A stretch of 64,000 nucleotides of DNA from Silene latifolia (GCF_048544455.1 NC_133536.1:197969325-198033324), one strand, 5' to 3'; numbered from the stretch's first letter, positions 31,464 to 43,868 are shown. Made by a program: numbers and translations. The notes: generated by a model not told the origin, from the sequence alone.

Positions 31464-32329
31464 TAGGAGTAGAAAAACCTAAAACTAGGTTAAAAATTCG
31501 AAACCCTAGCCGTCCCCTTAGGTTCGAAAATCCTTGAGGTGGGCCAGGTCAAATCTTTTATTTTTATCTACAAAATACCTTTTATTTAAAAACCCTAATT
31601 ACTACTAGGATATTTTCGACTAGAAGGTGATATGGCCATAATCCATTTCACTCTAATTGAAACCCTAATAATAATTAGTTTTAAATTATAAAACTAAGAT
31701 AATATGATTAGAAACCCTAGATTATATAACAACCCATAAGTTGTATGATAAATCAGTAAGATTAATATAATCTATATTACTAATTTTATCTAGAAAAGAT
31801 ATAGTATAAATATTACTTTAATTTTCGAAATAATAAGTGAATCTAAAGCCTAGATTGTGCTCTCTTATAAGTCGTTCATGGTTATAGGTCAAATGGCTAT
31901 AACCATGAACTTTGATAGGTAAGGTTAGAGATAAAATAGCTATAACCATACTTTCTCAAAAAAACCATTTTGTTCATACCATTTATAGAATGAAATCCTA
32001 TATCCCTAATCTTCATGAGATCTTCAAATATAGGTCCTTTTCTTCATCTTGATCTAGAAACTCTTCATCTTGAGCTCCCATTAAATAATATATTGTTTTG
32101 TTTGATTTAGTCTTCTATGGTTATAGGCAAAACAACCATAACCAAACTTGATTGCCAAGCTCTAATTTCTTCATGAGAATTTCGTCATATGCTATAACCA
32201 CAATCAAGCTTTCCAGGTAATTGTCAACAAAGATATGCAACATTAAACAAATAATTACAAGCACAAGTATATAACATATTGCAAATCATAATACTTGTCA
32301 TTATCAAAACTTATAAATATGATCCAACA
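31461..32329 (-). repeat. Truncated 3' LTR of the Sirevirus-like element
   Basis: Matches 41258-42107. On the minus strand it begins TGTTGGATCATATTT and lacks the final about 615 bp. Confidence 0.85.
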
Positions 32330-32345
32330 AATTCCCCCTTTTTGA
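32330..32345 (-). other. Polypurine tract of the Sirevirus-like element
   Basis: On the minus strand, AAAAAGGGGGAATT abuts the LTR start TGTTGGATC. Confidence 0.8.
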
Positions 32346-32965
32346 TGATGGCAAGTCTCCTATGATTTGTTACTCAAGTTCCCCCTCAACATACTACTAC
32401 CAAAGCTATAGTAGGTTGATCACAAGAACAAACTTTTTATATTCAAAGGTATAGCATGGAACCCCTTAAGAGATTAAAGATCTTGACAAGGAGCAAGCTT
32501 AGGCAATAATTCAAGTCATACAATTTCTTCCCTCTCTTGACATCATCGAAAAGACAAGAACAAGAAATAAAACAACTAGAATAATATAAGTTGAGGAAAG
32601 AAATAGTCATGCAAATACGAATTAATAAAACGAGAATAGGTAATCTAGGCACACAAAATAAAATTATCCAAGAACAAACCATATGGGCCGAATATAGAAA
32701 AGCCACATGGGCCGAATAGACAAAAGCCAAAATGGGCCGAATGATGTGTTATTCAAAATAAAGTACTAATCCTAGAAAAACAAGGGAAAGGGAGATGGGC
32801 TTATGGGTGTTGGACTTGGGTAGGATCAACATAACCGGGTCTAGTCCGATACTCGAGAGAATCAAGATGATTAAGGCATGAGCGCACATTATTTGCTTGA
32901 GCCACAAAACAAATGTCGAAGTTAGTAATTTTCAATGCCAAAGCCCGAGTAGCTTCATAAATTTG

Positions 32966-34372
32966 TCACATCTCTTCTCGCATCTCACGACCGACTTGTA
33001 ACAAAGCTCCTCCTTGAGTTGCAAAACTCGCAACCGTGTTTGATTGTCGATTTATAGCTTTGAGAGTCACGTCCAATTTTGCCTCAAAGGCCATAAGTCG
33101 AGCTACCAATTCCTCATTACTAACACCCGAGCTAGACGATCCCACACCTTTTCCCGTCGCCATACCCGAGACCAAGCTCTCAACCAACTTTGATTGAGCC
33201 TCTAGCTTCTCATTAACCGACACCATAAAAGCATCGAGCTTTTTCTCCATGGCCTCTAAACCCTACGATTTATCCTCCGAGTTACCCTTGGTTTGAAATA
33301 CCAATTCTGGACCACAAGCTGAAATTTTAATTAATTTGAAATGAGTATCACTCATCTCATCTTTAGCACTCACACCATAACTTGTAGGACTAACCATTCC
33401 CTTATGTTCCAAAAGCCGAGATACCCGCATACCACACGGCAAGTATATAGTGGTATAGACCTTGCCCTCGGTTACTAGCATCGCGGTTTGTATGATACGG
33501 TGAAAGACTAACAGTGGAAGGCTAACTTTCTTTCCCTCCATCCAATTATAAACCACAAACATCTCATAAGTCGATAATTTGTCTCGACCACCACGGCGAG
33601 GCACAATAGTATTCCATAAAAAATTAAGGAAGAACTTTAATTTGGGCGATAAATTGCCCGCCAACAAACGACTACCACCCTTAGCATCAACCTCAAAATA
33701 ATTCTTAACAACCTCCTTCTCACCCTAGGTCAAGGTACCTCATTTTGCACTCGGGTTAATTTCGGCCCCATCATCAGGAACCGAAAACAGAGCACAAAAA
33801 TCATCAATGGAGATCTTAACTTCCCCACTCACAACAACACACAAATACCCATCCTTAATCGACACAGTGGCATAAAACTGAATCACTTCAATAGGATAAA
33901 CAGGACCCGAAAACTCACTAATCGTAACCCACCCTTAAAAATTCAAGAAAGTATCAAAGAACTTTAAAGCTTCATACTTACCATACCACTTCTTGGGATA
34001 CGAACACCCGACATGAATATTGAAACCGGACACATGATGAACCAATTCCCGTTCCTCCTTGGTAAGACGAAGATGATCAAGACCCGTAACAGTAGCCTTC
34101 GACATAGAGTGCCGAAACAGAGTCCTCTTAGCAGCGTCACGAGCGATTATCTCTTGAATTTCCTCCACATCATCCTCCTCAACATTTGCCTTATTTTTAC
34201 CCTTACTTAATCGTCTTTTCTTTCTCTTGACCTCCGGCGGACTCCGGTTATGGTTGGGATTGTTTGGTTTCGGGTTGGCAGAGGGAGGTGGGTGAGGGGA
34301 TTGTGCATTGGAAGTGTTGCATGTGGGTTTGGATGAATGTGTTTTGGTGTTTGATCGAGTTGTAGGTTTCAT
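32966..34372 (-). pseudogene. Third (env-like position) ORF of the Sirevirus-like element, with nonsense codons
   Basis: Three segments on one reading frame (34372-33935, 33667-33263, 33250-32966) are separated by a few in-frame stops, the first a TAA at 33935-33937. It has a basic, proline/asparagine-rich N-terminus (KRKKRRLSKGKNK) and a middle with NLSPKLKFFLNFLWNTIVPRRGGRDKLS and VYNWMEGKKVSLPLLVF. This resembles the 'putative plant transposon protein' domain. The C-terminus is a coiled-coil-like helix (EKKLDAFMVSVNEKLEAQSKLVESL). Sireviruses often carry such an ORF after pol, sometimes called env-like. No signal peptide or transmembrane segment is visible here, so an envelope role is not supported. 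Confidence 0.65.
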
Positions 34373-34908
34373 GATTGGTGATGGTGATGACTGAAAAGAG
34401 GGAGATGAAGGTTGAGTGCATGGGTATTTTTGAAAAGTGATGGTGATGTGAGATGAGGGAGTTGAATTCTTTTATAAGGTTTGATTAATAGGAGTTTTGG
34501 TAGGTTAGGATGTTTGAGGTGCCGTGTTAAGTCGGCTATTTCCTTTTTTTTTTTTTTGAAATAGAATATGGTAAAAGGAATCTAGGTTTAGGTAAAAATA
34601 TGATAAGGTAAATCTTTTGATGAAGATATGGTAAGATATAGTGAGATTTACCAAGTCACAAGATAAAAATATTTGGCAAAGGAATTTGCTTGAATTTTTT
34701 TCGGCCAAAATTAAAGCAAAAGAATATCGTGACGATATTTTATGGTTTGCATATGGATAAAAATATATAATACACAAAGATAGAAAATTCATGTAATATA
34801 ATAAGATATTTAACATAAATACCCTTGCAACAAAATATACGGACACAGTCATACAATCTTGTCTATTTCTAGTCAGTCATTTGAGATAATAAAATAGTTA
34901 TGACGAAT

Positions 34909-37551
34909 TTAACTGCCACCAATTAAACCAATTTCCAATCGTAAAATCTCAAAACGTTTTCTAGCTAAAGCCTTTATCAAAATATCCGCCCATTGATTTT
35001 CTGTACTACAAAATTCTAGTTTTATATTGCCTTTTTCAACATGGCCGCGTAGCAAATGGTGTCTAATATCAATATGTTTGGTACGAGAGTGCTGTGCGGG
35101 GTTTTTAGATATAATAATAGCACTCGTATTATCACATAAAATAGAAATACATCCTACATCTATACCATAATCACATAATTGTTGCTTAAGCCATAATAAT
35201 TGAGAACATACCAGTCCGACAGCAATATATTCAGCTTCAGTAGTAGATAAAGAAACTGAATTTTGTTTCTTTGAACCCCATGTTATAATACAAGGTCCAA
35301 CAAATGTAGCGAATCCTGACGTACTTTTCCTATCTAGAGAACATCCTGCATAATCTGCGTCTGAATATCCAATTAAATTGAAATTGCATTCGAGTGGATA
35401 CCATAAATACAGATTTTGTGTACCAATTAAATATCTTAAAATTCTTTTAACTGCAACCATATGTGATTCTTTGGGACATGACTGAAATCGTGCACACACA
35501 CATACACTAAACATTATATCCTGGCGACTTGCAGTTAAAAAGAGAAGTGAGCCAATCGTACCTCGGTAAGTGGTTTCATCCACACACTTACCATCTTTAT
35601 ACAAGGTTAGTTTCTTATCAGTAACCATTGGAGTATCCATGGGATTGTCATCTTGCATACCAAACTTCCTGATTAATTCTTTGATGTATTTTTGTTGATG
35701 TATCATGATACCTTCATCTGTTTGTTGAATCCGAAGTCCTAAAAAGAACTTTAATTCATCCATTATGCTCATCTCAAATTCTGATGTCATTAAATCTGAA
35801 AAATAGTTACAAAGTTTATTGTTAGTTGAACCAAAGATGATATCATCAACATAAATTTGAACAACTAATAAATCAGAACCTTCCGACTTTAGAAACAAGG
35901 TTTTATCGATTGACCCTCTTTTAAAATTACTTTGAAGCAAAAATTTGGATAGTCTATCGTACCAAGCCCTTGGGGCTTGTTTCAAACCATATAAAGCTTT
36001 GTCAAGCTTGTATACATGATTTTGAAACTTGTGATCAAGAAAGCCAGGAGGTTGCTCTACAAAAACTTCTTCATTCAAATAACCGTTAAGAAATGCAATC
36101 TTAACGTCCATTTGAAATAACTTCATCTTCTTATGTGCTGCAAAGGCAATTAAGAGACGAATTGCTTCTAGCCTTGCCACTGGAGCAAATGTCTCATCAT
36201 AGTTGATTCCTTCTTGCTGGTTGTAACCTTGTAACACCAATCTGGATTTATTTCGAACTATGACCCCTGTATCATCCAATTTGTTTCTGAAAACCCATCT
36301 GGTTCCAATAATTGAACGATTTTTAGGTCTTGGCACTAAATGCCAGACTTTATTACGTTCAAATTGTTGAAGTTCTTCTTGTATTGCTATAACCCAGTCA
36401 GATTCTGCAAGAGCTTCTTTAATATTGGAAGGTTCAACGGTAGATAGGAAGGAGTAGAATGAACAAAAGTTGTTCAACTTCCTTCGAGTTTGAACTCCTT
36501 GGTTCAAACTTCCAAGTATACTTTCCATAGGATGTGATCCCTTGTATCTCCACTTTTTGGAATTTTCAGGTACATCATCATGTGAACTTGGTTCTCCTTC
36601 TTCAAATGAGTTAGAATTGGTTCCCCCTGAATCCAACCCTTGGGTTATAATGGATTCAGTTACAACCATGGGATCTATATTTGTGGTTATAGCTTCATTA
36701 GTTATAACCGTAGATTCCAATTTTTCTTTTTGAGAAGAATCAATAGTATCATCAACTATTGTTTCAGTTCTCTTATTTTTCTCATTTGAAGGATTCCCTA
36801 ATTCATCATTTGTACCTTCGATTTCATTTTCTTCTTCTTCTTCTTCTTCTTTTTCTAACTCTGGAGGATCATCTCTGGAAAGATAGAAGTCAGGTTCATT
36901 CATATCTTCTTCCTCATCCTGTTTAACCTTATCAAACATATTATTTTCATAAAAAATAACATGTACGCTTTCTTCTATGCATAGAGTTCTTTTGTTGAAA
37001 ACCTTGTATGCCTTGCTATGATTAGAGTAACCAACAAATATCTCTTCATCGCTTCTAGGATCAAATTTAGTTAAATGATTTTTGCCATTATTGTGGACAT
37101 AACATTTGCTCCCAAAGCAACGAAGATGTGATATGTTTGGCTTACGTCCTCTGAGTAATTCATAAGGAGTTTTCTTAATGATTGATCTAATCATAGCACG
37201 GTTGTGTACATAACATGCAGTACTAACAGCTTCTGCCCAAAAGCTTCTAGGCAAACCACTACATAATAACATGGTTTGTGCCATATCTTCCAGTGTTCTA
37301 TTCATACGTTCAACAACACCATTTTGTTGTGGGGTTCGTGGTGCAGAAAAATTGTGTTCTACCCCATTCTCCTTACAATATTCAATAAATGATTTGTTAT
37401 CAAATTCAGTGCCATGATCCGTACGAATAGAGCCCAGATTGTGTTTATATTTGTTTTGAGCAAGCTTCATTAGTACAACAAATTCATCAAAAGTGTCATC
37501 TTTGGAGCTTAAGAAGATAGGCCAAACGTACCTCGAGTAATCATCTACCAA
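34909..37551 (-). pseudogene. Sirevirus-like integrase (part)-reverse transcriptase-RNase H
   Basis: An 880-residue frame. The integrase part has RTDHGTEF (second D) and [14 protein letters not shown] (E); the first D (HMDLCGP) is in the frame at 37545-37871. Next come an acidic linker (EEEEEEEN), RT with [29 protein letters not shown] and [11 protein letters not shown], and RNase H with [24 protein letters not shown] and [10 protein letters not shown]. The C-terminus is [12 protein letters not shown]...[17 protein letters not shown]. Most catalytic residues remain, but a frameshift separates it from the upstream domains. A few substitutions ([11 protein letters not shown] where DVK-AFL is usual) look neutral. 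Confidence 0.88.
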
Positions 37552-37871
37552 AACAAATACGTACCTCCTTTACTTATTACTTTCATTGGTCCACATAGAT
37601 CCATGTGCACCAGTTCCAAAGGATTGTTTGTACTAATCACTCTTTTAGGCTTAAAAGATGATCTTACATGTTTACAACGAGCACAAGAGTCACATAAGCT
37701 TTCTTGATCGAACTTGATTGTGGGTAAACCCTCTACCAAGTCCCATCTTTTGAGTTTGTTTAAAATGGTTAAACTTATGTGTGCTAACCTCTTATGCCAC
37801 AAACATGGATCATTTAAAGTTTCTTTCATACATGTAAAAGAGTTAGTAGGAATAGCATTTAAATTAATCAT
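37545..37871 (-). pseudogene. GAG-pre-integrase and integrase N-terminus
   Basis: CLWHKRLAHISLTILNKL and CDSCARCKHVRSSF give the HHCC-type zinc-binding module that precedes copia integrases. ELVHMDLCGPM gives the first catalytic aspartate. It overlaps 34909-37551 by a few bases in another frame, so a frameshift divides the polyprotein here. Confidence 0.8.
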
Positions 37872-38021
37872 GTATACATTTCTCTTTCTTTGTCCTTCAA
37901 GGATAACATTACTAGTTCCCTCAATTATGATTCGATAACCATATGAGTGAAATACGACTTTGTTGCTTTTATCACATAATTGTGAGATACTTAGTAAGTT
38001 ATGTTTTAGACCCTCTACAAG

Positions 38022-38222
38022 TTATACTTCACTAATTGCATGAGAAGGAGAAATGCCTATTTTGCCAATTCCTACTACTTTACCTTTCTTATTGTCTCCA
38101 AAGGTAACCTTGCCGCCATTAAAAGGTTTGAGTGAAAGAAATAGATTTTTGTCTCCAGTCATATGTCTTAAGCATCCGCTGTCAAAATACCACTGATTGT
38201 TTTCTTTCACCACGATCTGCAA
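38022..38222 (-). pseudogene. Copia protease fragment
   Basis: WYFDSGCLRHMTGDKNLFLSL is the copia protease active-site region (D-S-G). It is on the same frame as 38229-39098 but separated by an in-frame TAA at 38229-38231. Stops follow at 38022. Confidence 0.75.
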
Positions 38223-38228
38223 AATAAT

Positions 38229-39098
38229 TTAAAGGCAATTTTTAGGTACCCAAGCTAAGTTAGGTCCTTTGATGTTAGTTTCTCTATAAAATAAGTCTCT
38301 CCGAACCCAAATTTGTCTAACGATCCTTTTCTTTTGAGGTGTTCTATGATAAGATCTAGACTTCTTAACATTATTCGTTTGAGTTTTAGATGTTTCATTT
38401 GTGTTTTGTTTAGGAACATTCTTTTTGCTTTGAAAATCAAAACTCATATCATAAAACCATTGAAACTCATTATTTCGTTCTTCATTATCGTTTGGTTCAT
38501 CAACGGTAGAGTAGTCGTCTTCAACTACTACTTCACATGCTTTGTAGGTTTCAACATTTTTTCGAATATCGTGTGCATGTTTTACACAATTAACCTTTAT
38601 ATAACCTTTATCACCACAGTAAGTACAAATTAAGTACTTAGGTAAATCAACGTACTTTCGTTTTCTAAAATCTCGATCTGAGGGAGTAGCCTTGCATTTA
38701 GAATGATCCTTGCGACCATAGCATTCATGCCCTAATCCCATTTTCATGTTGTTATCGGATTGTTCTGTTAAGAAGTTCAATACCTTTGTACTTCCTTCCC
38801 ATTTATCGTGAACCTTACGTGCATGAAGGAGTAGTTCTCTTAAAGATTGAATTTCTTCATTGCATTTTGTATGATCAATCTTAATTTCCGTAGAGGAACT
38901 ACCTTCACGGAGATTATTTAATTGCTTATTTAATGTAGCGATTTTCTCTTCATATTGTTTTGAGATATTTGCTTGATTAATCTCCTTTTCATTTAGTTGC
39001 TTATTAAGAAAATTAATTTCCTTTTTATGATCTGAGATTGTACCATTCTTGGCTGAAATATCGGTTTTTTGAAGTTCATTAAGTTTCTTCAATTCCAT
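38229..39098 (-). pseudogene. Sirevirus-like Gag C-terminal part: coiled coil and degenerate zinc knuckle
   Basis: N-terminal coiled coil (ELKKLNELQKTDISAKNG...NFLNKQLNEKEINQANISKQYEEKI). Then CTYCGDKGYIKVNC, a CX2CX8C arrangement in which the histidine of the knuckle is a tyrosine, followed by a charged segment and WVPKNCL. Sirevirus Gags are long and carry more than one knuckle. It probably belonged to the same polypeptide as 39333-40001. Confidence 0.7.
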
Positions 39099-39332
39099 GG
39101 TTATAGCTTCATTAGCTATAACCTTGGCTTAAAGTTGCTTAATGTTGAGTTTCTGCTCTTTAGTTATCGCTTCATTAGCTATAATCTTAGCTTCAAGAGC
39201 CTTCTTATCATTTGCCATTGAATTCAAAGCTTCAGTATCATCAAACGGTAGCTTTAGATTTCAATTTCTTGGCTTTTGCTTTAAGCAATTGATTTTCTTC
39301 AGCAATGTCCATTATTTGCTCTTTTAAATCTT

Positions 39333-40001
39333 TTAACTCAAGACTTTGCTCATGACAATGATCCAACGATTGTTCAAATACTTAACTAAAGCGCTTTTGG
39401 ATAATTTCTTAACTTGTTTCTTAAGTTCAAGATAACTTACCTCATCTTCATCTTCACCAGATTCGGATTCTCCCATGAAACAGAATTCTGAACTTGAATC
39501 ATTAACAATATCTAAACTTATATTGCTTAAGCATAGATTTGCGACTTCTTCATCTTCGGATTCCTCATCGTCCTCTGTATCTAGATCTCCCCAGCATGAA
39601 GCCATCATGACTTGCTTGAATTCTTTCGTTGTTTTGTCTCTCTGGGTTTTGTCTTTTATTTTCTTCCACGCGGGGCAATCTTTGATCATGTGATCAGAAT
39701 CATCACACTTGAAGCAACCTCTATTTGCAAAAGAAATTTTCGAATCAGAAGACTTTTTGTTAGAAGACTTATTGTTGTTGAGCGTTTTATTTTGTTTAAA
39801 ATTGAAAAATTTCTTTCTAAAACGTTTGGCAAACAACACAGTTTCATCCTCTAGATCGGACTCATTGTTTTCACTTGCGAGCGCCATACTCTTTCGAGTG
39901 CTCGTTTCTGCTTCATCAGCATTTAAGGTGAGTTCATGAGCCATTAGGGCTCCAATGAGTTCTTGATATGAGAGGTTAGTGAGATCACGACATTCCTCCA
40001 T
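39333..40001 (-). pseudogene. Sirevirus-like Gag middle part with zinc knuckle
   Basis: Begins in ECRDLTNLSYQELIGALMAHELTLN, then CFKCDDSDHMIKDCP, a CX2CX4HX4C knuckle. It then has an acidic region (DTEDDEESEDEE). The frame is interrupted relative to 40122-40548. Confidence 0.75.
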
Positions 40002-40121
40002 AACAGTGACCTTGGGACGCCATTTTTTTGTTAAGCTCCTAAGTACTTTTCGAGCTATGTCTTCAGTCGGAAAAGTGCGACTTAGATTTTTTAGTTCATT
40101 TATGATACTTAAAAACCGTGT

Positions 40122-40548
40122 TTATATGCTATCAAGTGTCTCATTAGGCTCCATAGAAAATAGTTCGTATTTTTGTATTAAAAGATCAATACGATTTTTC
40201 TTAACAATGGACGTTCCTTCATAGGCCAATTCCAAGCCATCCCATATCTCCTTGGCAGTCGTACAAGAAGAAAAGCGATCAAATTCAGTTGAACTCATAC
40301 CATTCTGTAGTAGACTTATCGCTTTTGAATTCTTTTCTGCCTTCTTGTAGTCAGCCTCAATATAGTCTTCTTCCTTTTTTCTCATAGGAAGGACCTTCAG
40401 TTGTTCCTACCAAAATTTTGATAGGACCATTCTGAACAATTTTCCAACATTCCCAATCAATACCTTTAATTTTGTGTGTCATCATGTTTTTCCATAAACC
40501 ATAATTCTTCCCATCAAAGACGGGACATTTGAGGTATTTGGAATCCAT
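40122..40548 (-). pseudogene. Sirevirus-like Gag N-terminus, two frames
   Basis: ATG 40548 starts MDSKYLKCPVFDGKNYGLWKNMMTHKIKGIDWECWKIVQNGP, the N-terminal Gag motif of this lineage. The continuation, in a second frame from about 40385, reads EADYKKAEKNSKAISLLQNGMSSTEFDRFSSCTTAKEIWDGLELAYEGTSIVKKNRIDLLIQKYELF (UBN2-type). A frameshift near 40380 divides them. Confidence 0.75.
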
Positions 40549-40628
40549 TTCACACGTATATAGCAGCGGAAAAATAAAGTAACGAAAAAGTAAATCAACC
40601 CCTAGCTATTAGGATATCAAGAGCACGA

Positions 40629-40641
40629 GGCTCTGATGCCA
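40629..40641 (-). other. Primer-binding site of the Sirevirus-like element
   Basis: On the minus strand, TGGCATCAGAGCC lies two bases after the LTR end. It is one base from the canonical initiator-tRNA-Met site. Confidence 0.8.
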
Positions 40642-40643
40642 AT

Positions 40644-42107
40644 TGTAGAGTCTATATTAAGATATATTCAAGAGGGGGGGGGGGGGAATTGAGTATATAG
40701 AACTCTTGCCAACTTTTTCGATTTATTGATAATTTATTAATTACTCGGTGTTTATCAATTAAACACGACTAATTAATTTATCGTATGTGTGATAATGAAA
40801 CAATAAATGCGAAAATAAAGGAGACACACGAAAGTTTGAAGTGGTTCAGTTTCACAAGTAGAAACCTACGTCCACTATTCTCGATTAATAACTTTAGCAC
40901 CTTCCTACGGATTACAAAATTATCAATCTAACTCGTACAACTAACTATAGTTGTAACTCAATTTGAGTATCGTTAAATACTCGATTTCTATCTTACGTTA
41001 ATAAGAAAGTACTACTAGATTCTACTAGTGTTCACGTTAATGAACGAGTATGAATACAATGAGTACTATTATCCTATTAATGAGATGAACGAGAATGATT
41101 GACAAATAAGAGGCACACGTTTTTGCTTTAGACACAATTAGGGTTTTGAAAATAATTGCAAATATGAAGAAATTAAATTCGAATTATGCTTTAGAGTTTT
41201 TGCAAGGGTTTTTCTCAATTAAGTGTCTTGCCTTTTCTAATGAAATACTTCGGTATTTATAGGAGTAGAAAAACCTAAAGCTAGGTTAAAAAATCGAAAC
41301 CCTAGCCGTCCCCTCAGGTTCGAAAATCCTTGAGGTGGGCTAGGTCAAATCTTTTATTTTTATCTACAAAATACCTTTTATTTAAAAACCCTAATTACTA
41401 CTAGGATATTTTCGACTAGAAGGTGATATGACCATAATCCATTTCACTCTAATTGAAACCCTAATAATAATTAGTTTTAAATTATAAAACTAAGATAATA
41501 TGATTAGAAACCTTAGATTATATAACAACCCATAAGTTGTATGATAAATCAGTAGGATTAATATAATAATTTTATCTATAAAAGATATAGTATAAATATT
41601 ACTTTAATTTTCGAAATAATAAGTGAATCTAAAGCCTAGATTGTGCTCTCTTATAAGTCGTTCATGGTTATAGGTCAAATGGCTATAACCATGAACTTTG
41701 ATAGGTAAGATTAGAGATGAAATAGCTATAACCATACTTTCTCAACAACCATGTTGTTCATACCATTTATAGAATGAAATCCTATATCCCTAATCTTCAC
41801 GAGATCTTCAAATATAGGTCATTTTCTTCATCTTGATCTAAAAACTCTTCATCTTGAGCTCCCATTAAATAATATATTGTTTTGTTTGATTTAGTCTTCT
41901 ATGGTTATAGGCAAAACAACCATAACCAAACTTGATTGCCAAGCTCCAATTTCTTCATGATAATTCCATCATATGCTATAACCACAATCAAGCTTTCTAG
42001 GTAATTGTCAACTAAGATATGCACCATTCAACAAACAATTACAAGTATATAACATATTACAAATCATAATACTTGTCATTATCAAAACTTATAAATATGA
42101 TCCAACA
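40644..42107 (-). repeat. Sirevirus-like 5' LTR, 1464 bp
   Basis: On the minus strand it starts TGTTGGATCATATTT and ends GACTCTACA. It contains a run of 13 C (13 G on the plus strand, 40674-40686) near its 3' end. Confidence 0.85.
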
Positions 42108-42488
42108 GTTTGATTATTAATTTTCTGTAAACTACTATTACTACCATTAAATAACTCAATAATAACCGATTCAATAGTTACCTAAACTGAAAATACTATG
42201 GTTAATCTCAATTTTTGTTGTTGTTGTTTTGACCTTTAAAATTATCATCAATTATTTTTGTCGTGTTGTTGTTTTGCATATCAAACCGAGTAGATCTATA
42301 ACATTTTATCATTTGTTTATTACTATTAATTTTTTTTTTATTTTTGTTTTTATCTATTTAAAGAGTATAGATACTGATCCAGTTATATCTAACTGGACTA
42401 GCCGAATATCTAACTGGGCTAGCCCTGTGATTGGGGCCCAATTCAGATTTGAATGTCATTTCCCGCTCAAGCAAATTTCTGTATTTTT
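42108..42488 (+). promoter_or_regulatory. Possible promoter region with GGCCCA motifs
   Basis: After the LTR the sequence is AT-rich, then contains ACTGGGCTAGCCC and TTGGGGCCCAATTC around 42409-42444. Site-II-like TGGGC/GGCCCA motifs are frequent in promoters of plant housekeeping genes. A TATATATATA stretch follows at 42490-42500. Confidence 0.4.
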
Positions 42489-42518
42489 TTTATATATATA
42501 CCTGAACTGTACCAATTG

Positions 42519-42592
42519 CCTTCACAATTTCACAATTCTTCCTCAGAATTTTGGCATTCACAATTTCACAATTCTTCCTCAGAATTTTGGCA
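42519..42592 (+). repeat. 36-bp direct duplication
   Basis: The unit CACAATTTCACAATTCTTCC followed by TCAGAATTTTGGCA occurs twice in tandem, just downstream of the TATA-like stretch. Confidence 0.85.
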
Positions 42593-42739
42593 ATTTCCTC
42601 AATTTGTAAATTCTTTCCCTCTTTTTTATTTCATTTTCGTTAATTGTGCATCGTGTATTTTCGTTAATTGTGCATCGCAATTGGCCTTGAAATATCTTTA
42701 TTGTTTTGTTGATGTAGCATCACTGCTGTTAGTGCTGTG

Positions 42740-43345
42740 TATTGTTGTACTGTTGTCTAATTCTATCGGAAAACTTATCGTTCACATGATCTTCGTCAAT
42801 CACTATGTTAAAACCTCTTCACAATAGTATTCTCAATCTTATTTTTGTGTTTAGTTACTATTTCTCTTTGATTCTAGTTGAATTCATTGTAGATTTTCTT
42901 CATTTATTTCGCGTTCTTGATGATTCTATACTGCTATCTAATTCTAGCGGAAAACTTATCGTTCACATGATCATCGTCAATCACTATGTTAAAACCTCTT
43001 CGCAATAGTATTCTCAATCGTATTTTTGTGTTTAGTTACTATTTATCTTTGATTTTAGTTGAATTCATTGTAGATTTTCTTCTTTTATTCCGCGTTCTTA
43101 ATGATTCTATACTGCTATCTAATTCTATCGAAAAACTTATCGTTCACATGATCATCGTCAATCACTATGTTAAAACCTCTTCGCAATAGTATTCTCAATC
43201 GTATGTTTGTGTTTAGTTACTATTTCTCTTTGATTCTGTTTGAATGATTGTCTTCATTTATTTCCACCTGTACTGCTGTCTAATTCTATCGGAAAATTTA
43301 TCGTTCACATGATATCGTTGATCACTATGTTAAAACCTATTCGCA
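42740..43345 (+). repeat. 181-bp tandem repeat, ~3.5 copies
   Basis: TCTAATTCTATCGG-type blocks begin at 42756, 42937, 43118 and 43279 (spacings 181, 181, 161). Each contains GTTCACATGATC, CAATCACTATGTTAAAACC and TGTTTAGTTACTATTT. The matching short open frames (42805-43008, 42986-43189) are by-products. Confidence 0.92.
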
Positions 43346-43577
43346 GATCGTTGTATTATCTCTCTTCATTTTTGCGTAATTAATTTTGTTGTTATTATTC
43401 CTCATTGATCATTCTCTATCAATTTCCATCCTACTTTATTTTCCCCAAATTTGACCTAATTTTATGCTTATATCAACTTTTTTTTGTTTTTGTTTTTGTA
43501 ATGCATTTGAATTGTGTTATTTTGTTTATTTTGGATGATCACACTCTTTTGTTTTCAGATTTTTCTGCTATGTTATT

Positions 43578-43868
43578 ATGGACCCTAAACCTATCAAGTG
43601 CACTATTTGTTCAAGAACCAAGTCTTTCAAGAATATTGATATTGCTGATACTCACACTAATGTAAGTATCGCCAAGATCATAGCTTGTGTTTTGCATATT
43701 TTAAGAGTAGATTATGTTTGATGTAAGTTAAGCTATAGACATCAATTTATAGAGTTAAATCCGTGTGTTTTAATTTCCCAGGCTCGTCACAAGAACATGT
43801 ATTTTCTCTGTGATACACGAAACTTGCAGTTTCGTGTAAACCATAAAGATACAAGAACACAAGTGTGA
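43578..43868 (+). CDS. Small two-exon hypothetical protein (56 aa)
   Basis: Exon 1 is 43578-43661 (donor AAT|GTAAGTATC) and exon 2 is 43782-43868 (acceptor TTTCCCAG|GCT). The joined frame of 56 residues stays open across the splice, and there are good plant splice signals on both sides. The product contains CTICSRTKSF and a later YFLCDTRN, plus HTNARHKN, so a small zinc-binding fold is conceivable. I do not recognise the family. The upstream tandem repeat and TATA-like stretch would lie in its leader or leader intron. It could instead be the remnant of a longer gene. Confidence 0.4.

Larger units (their letters stand above)
31461..42107 (-). mobile_element. Degenerate Sirevirus-like Ty1/copia element with an extra 3' ORF
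   Basis: On the minus strand: LTR 42107-40644, primer-binding site TGGCATCAGAGCC, gag, protease, integrase, RT-RNase H, a third ORF, a polypurine tract (AAAAAGGGGGAATT) and a truncated LTR 32329-31461. Coding frames are broken by several stops and frameshifts. The LTRs differ by roughly 3 percent by eye with small indels, so the insertion is much older than the 222-bp-LTR copia. The 3' LTR lacks about 615 bp and joins the mariner remnant directly. Confidence 0.88.

Noticed and set aside
32443..32730. Minus-strand hydrophobic 95-codon frame
   Set aside because: AT-rich non-coding region between the third ORF and the polypurine tract of the Sirevirus-like element; no motif.
32966..34372. Retroviral-type envelope
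   Set aside because: No signal peptide, transmembrane anchor or cleavage site visible; kept only as a third ORF in env-like position.
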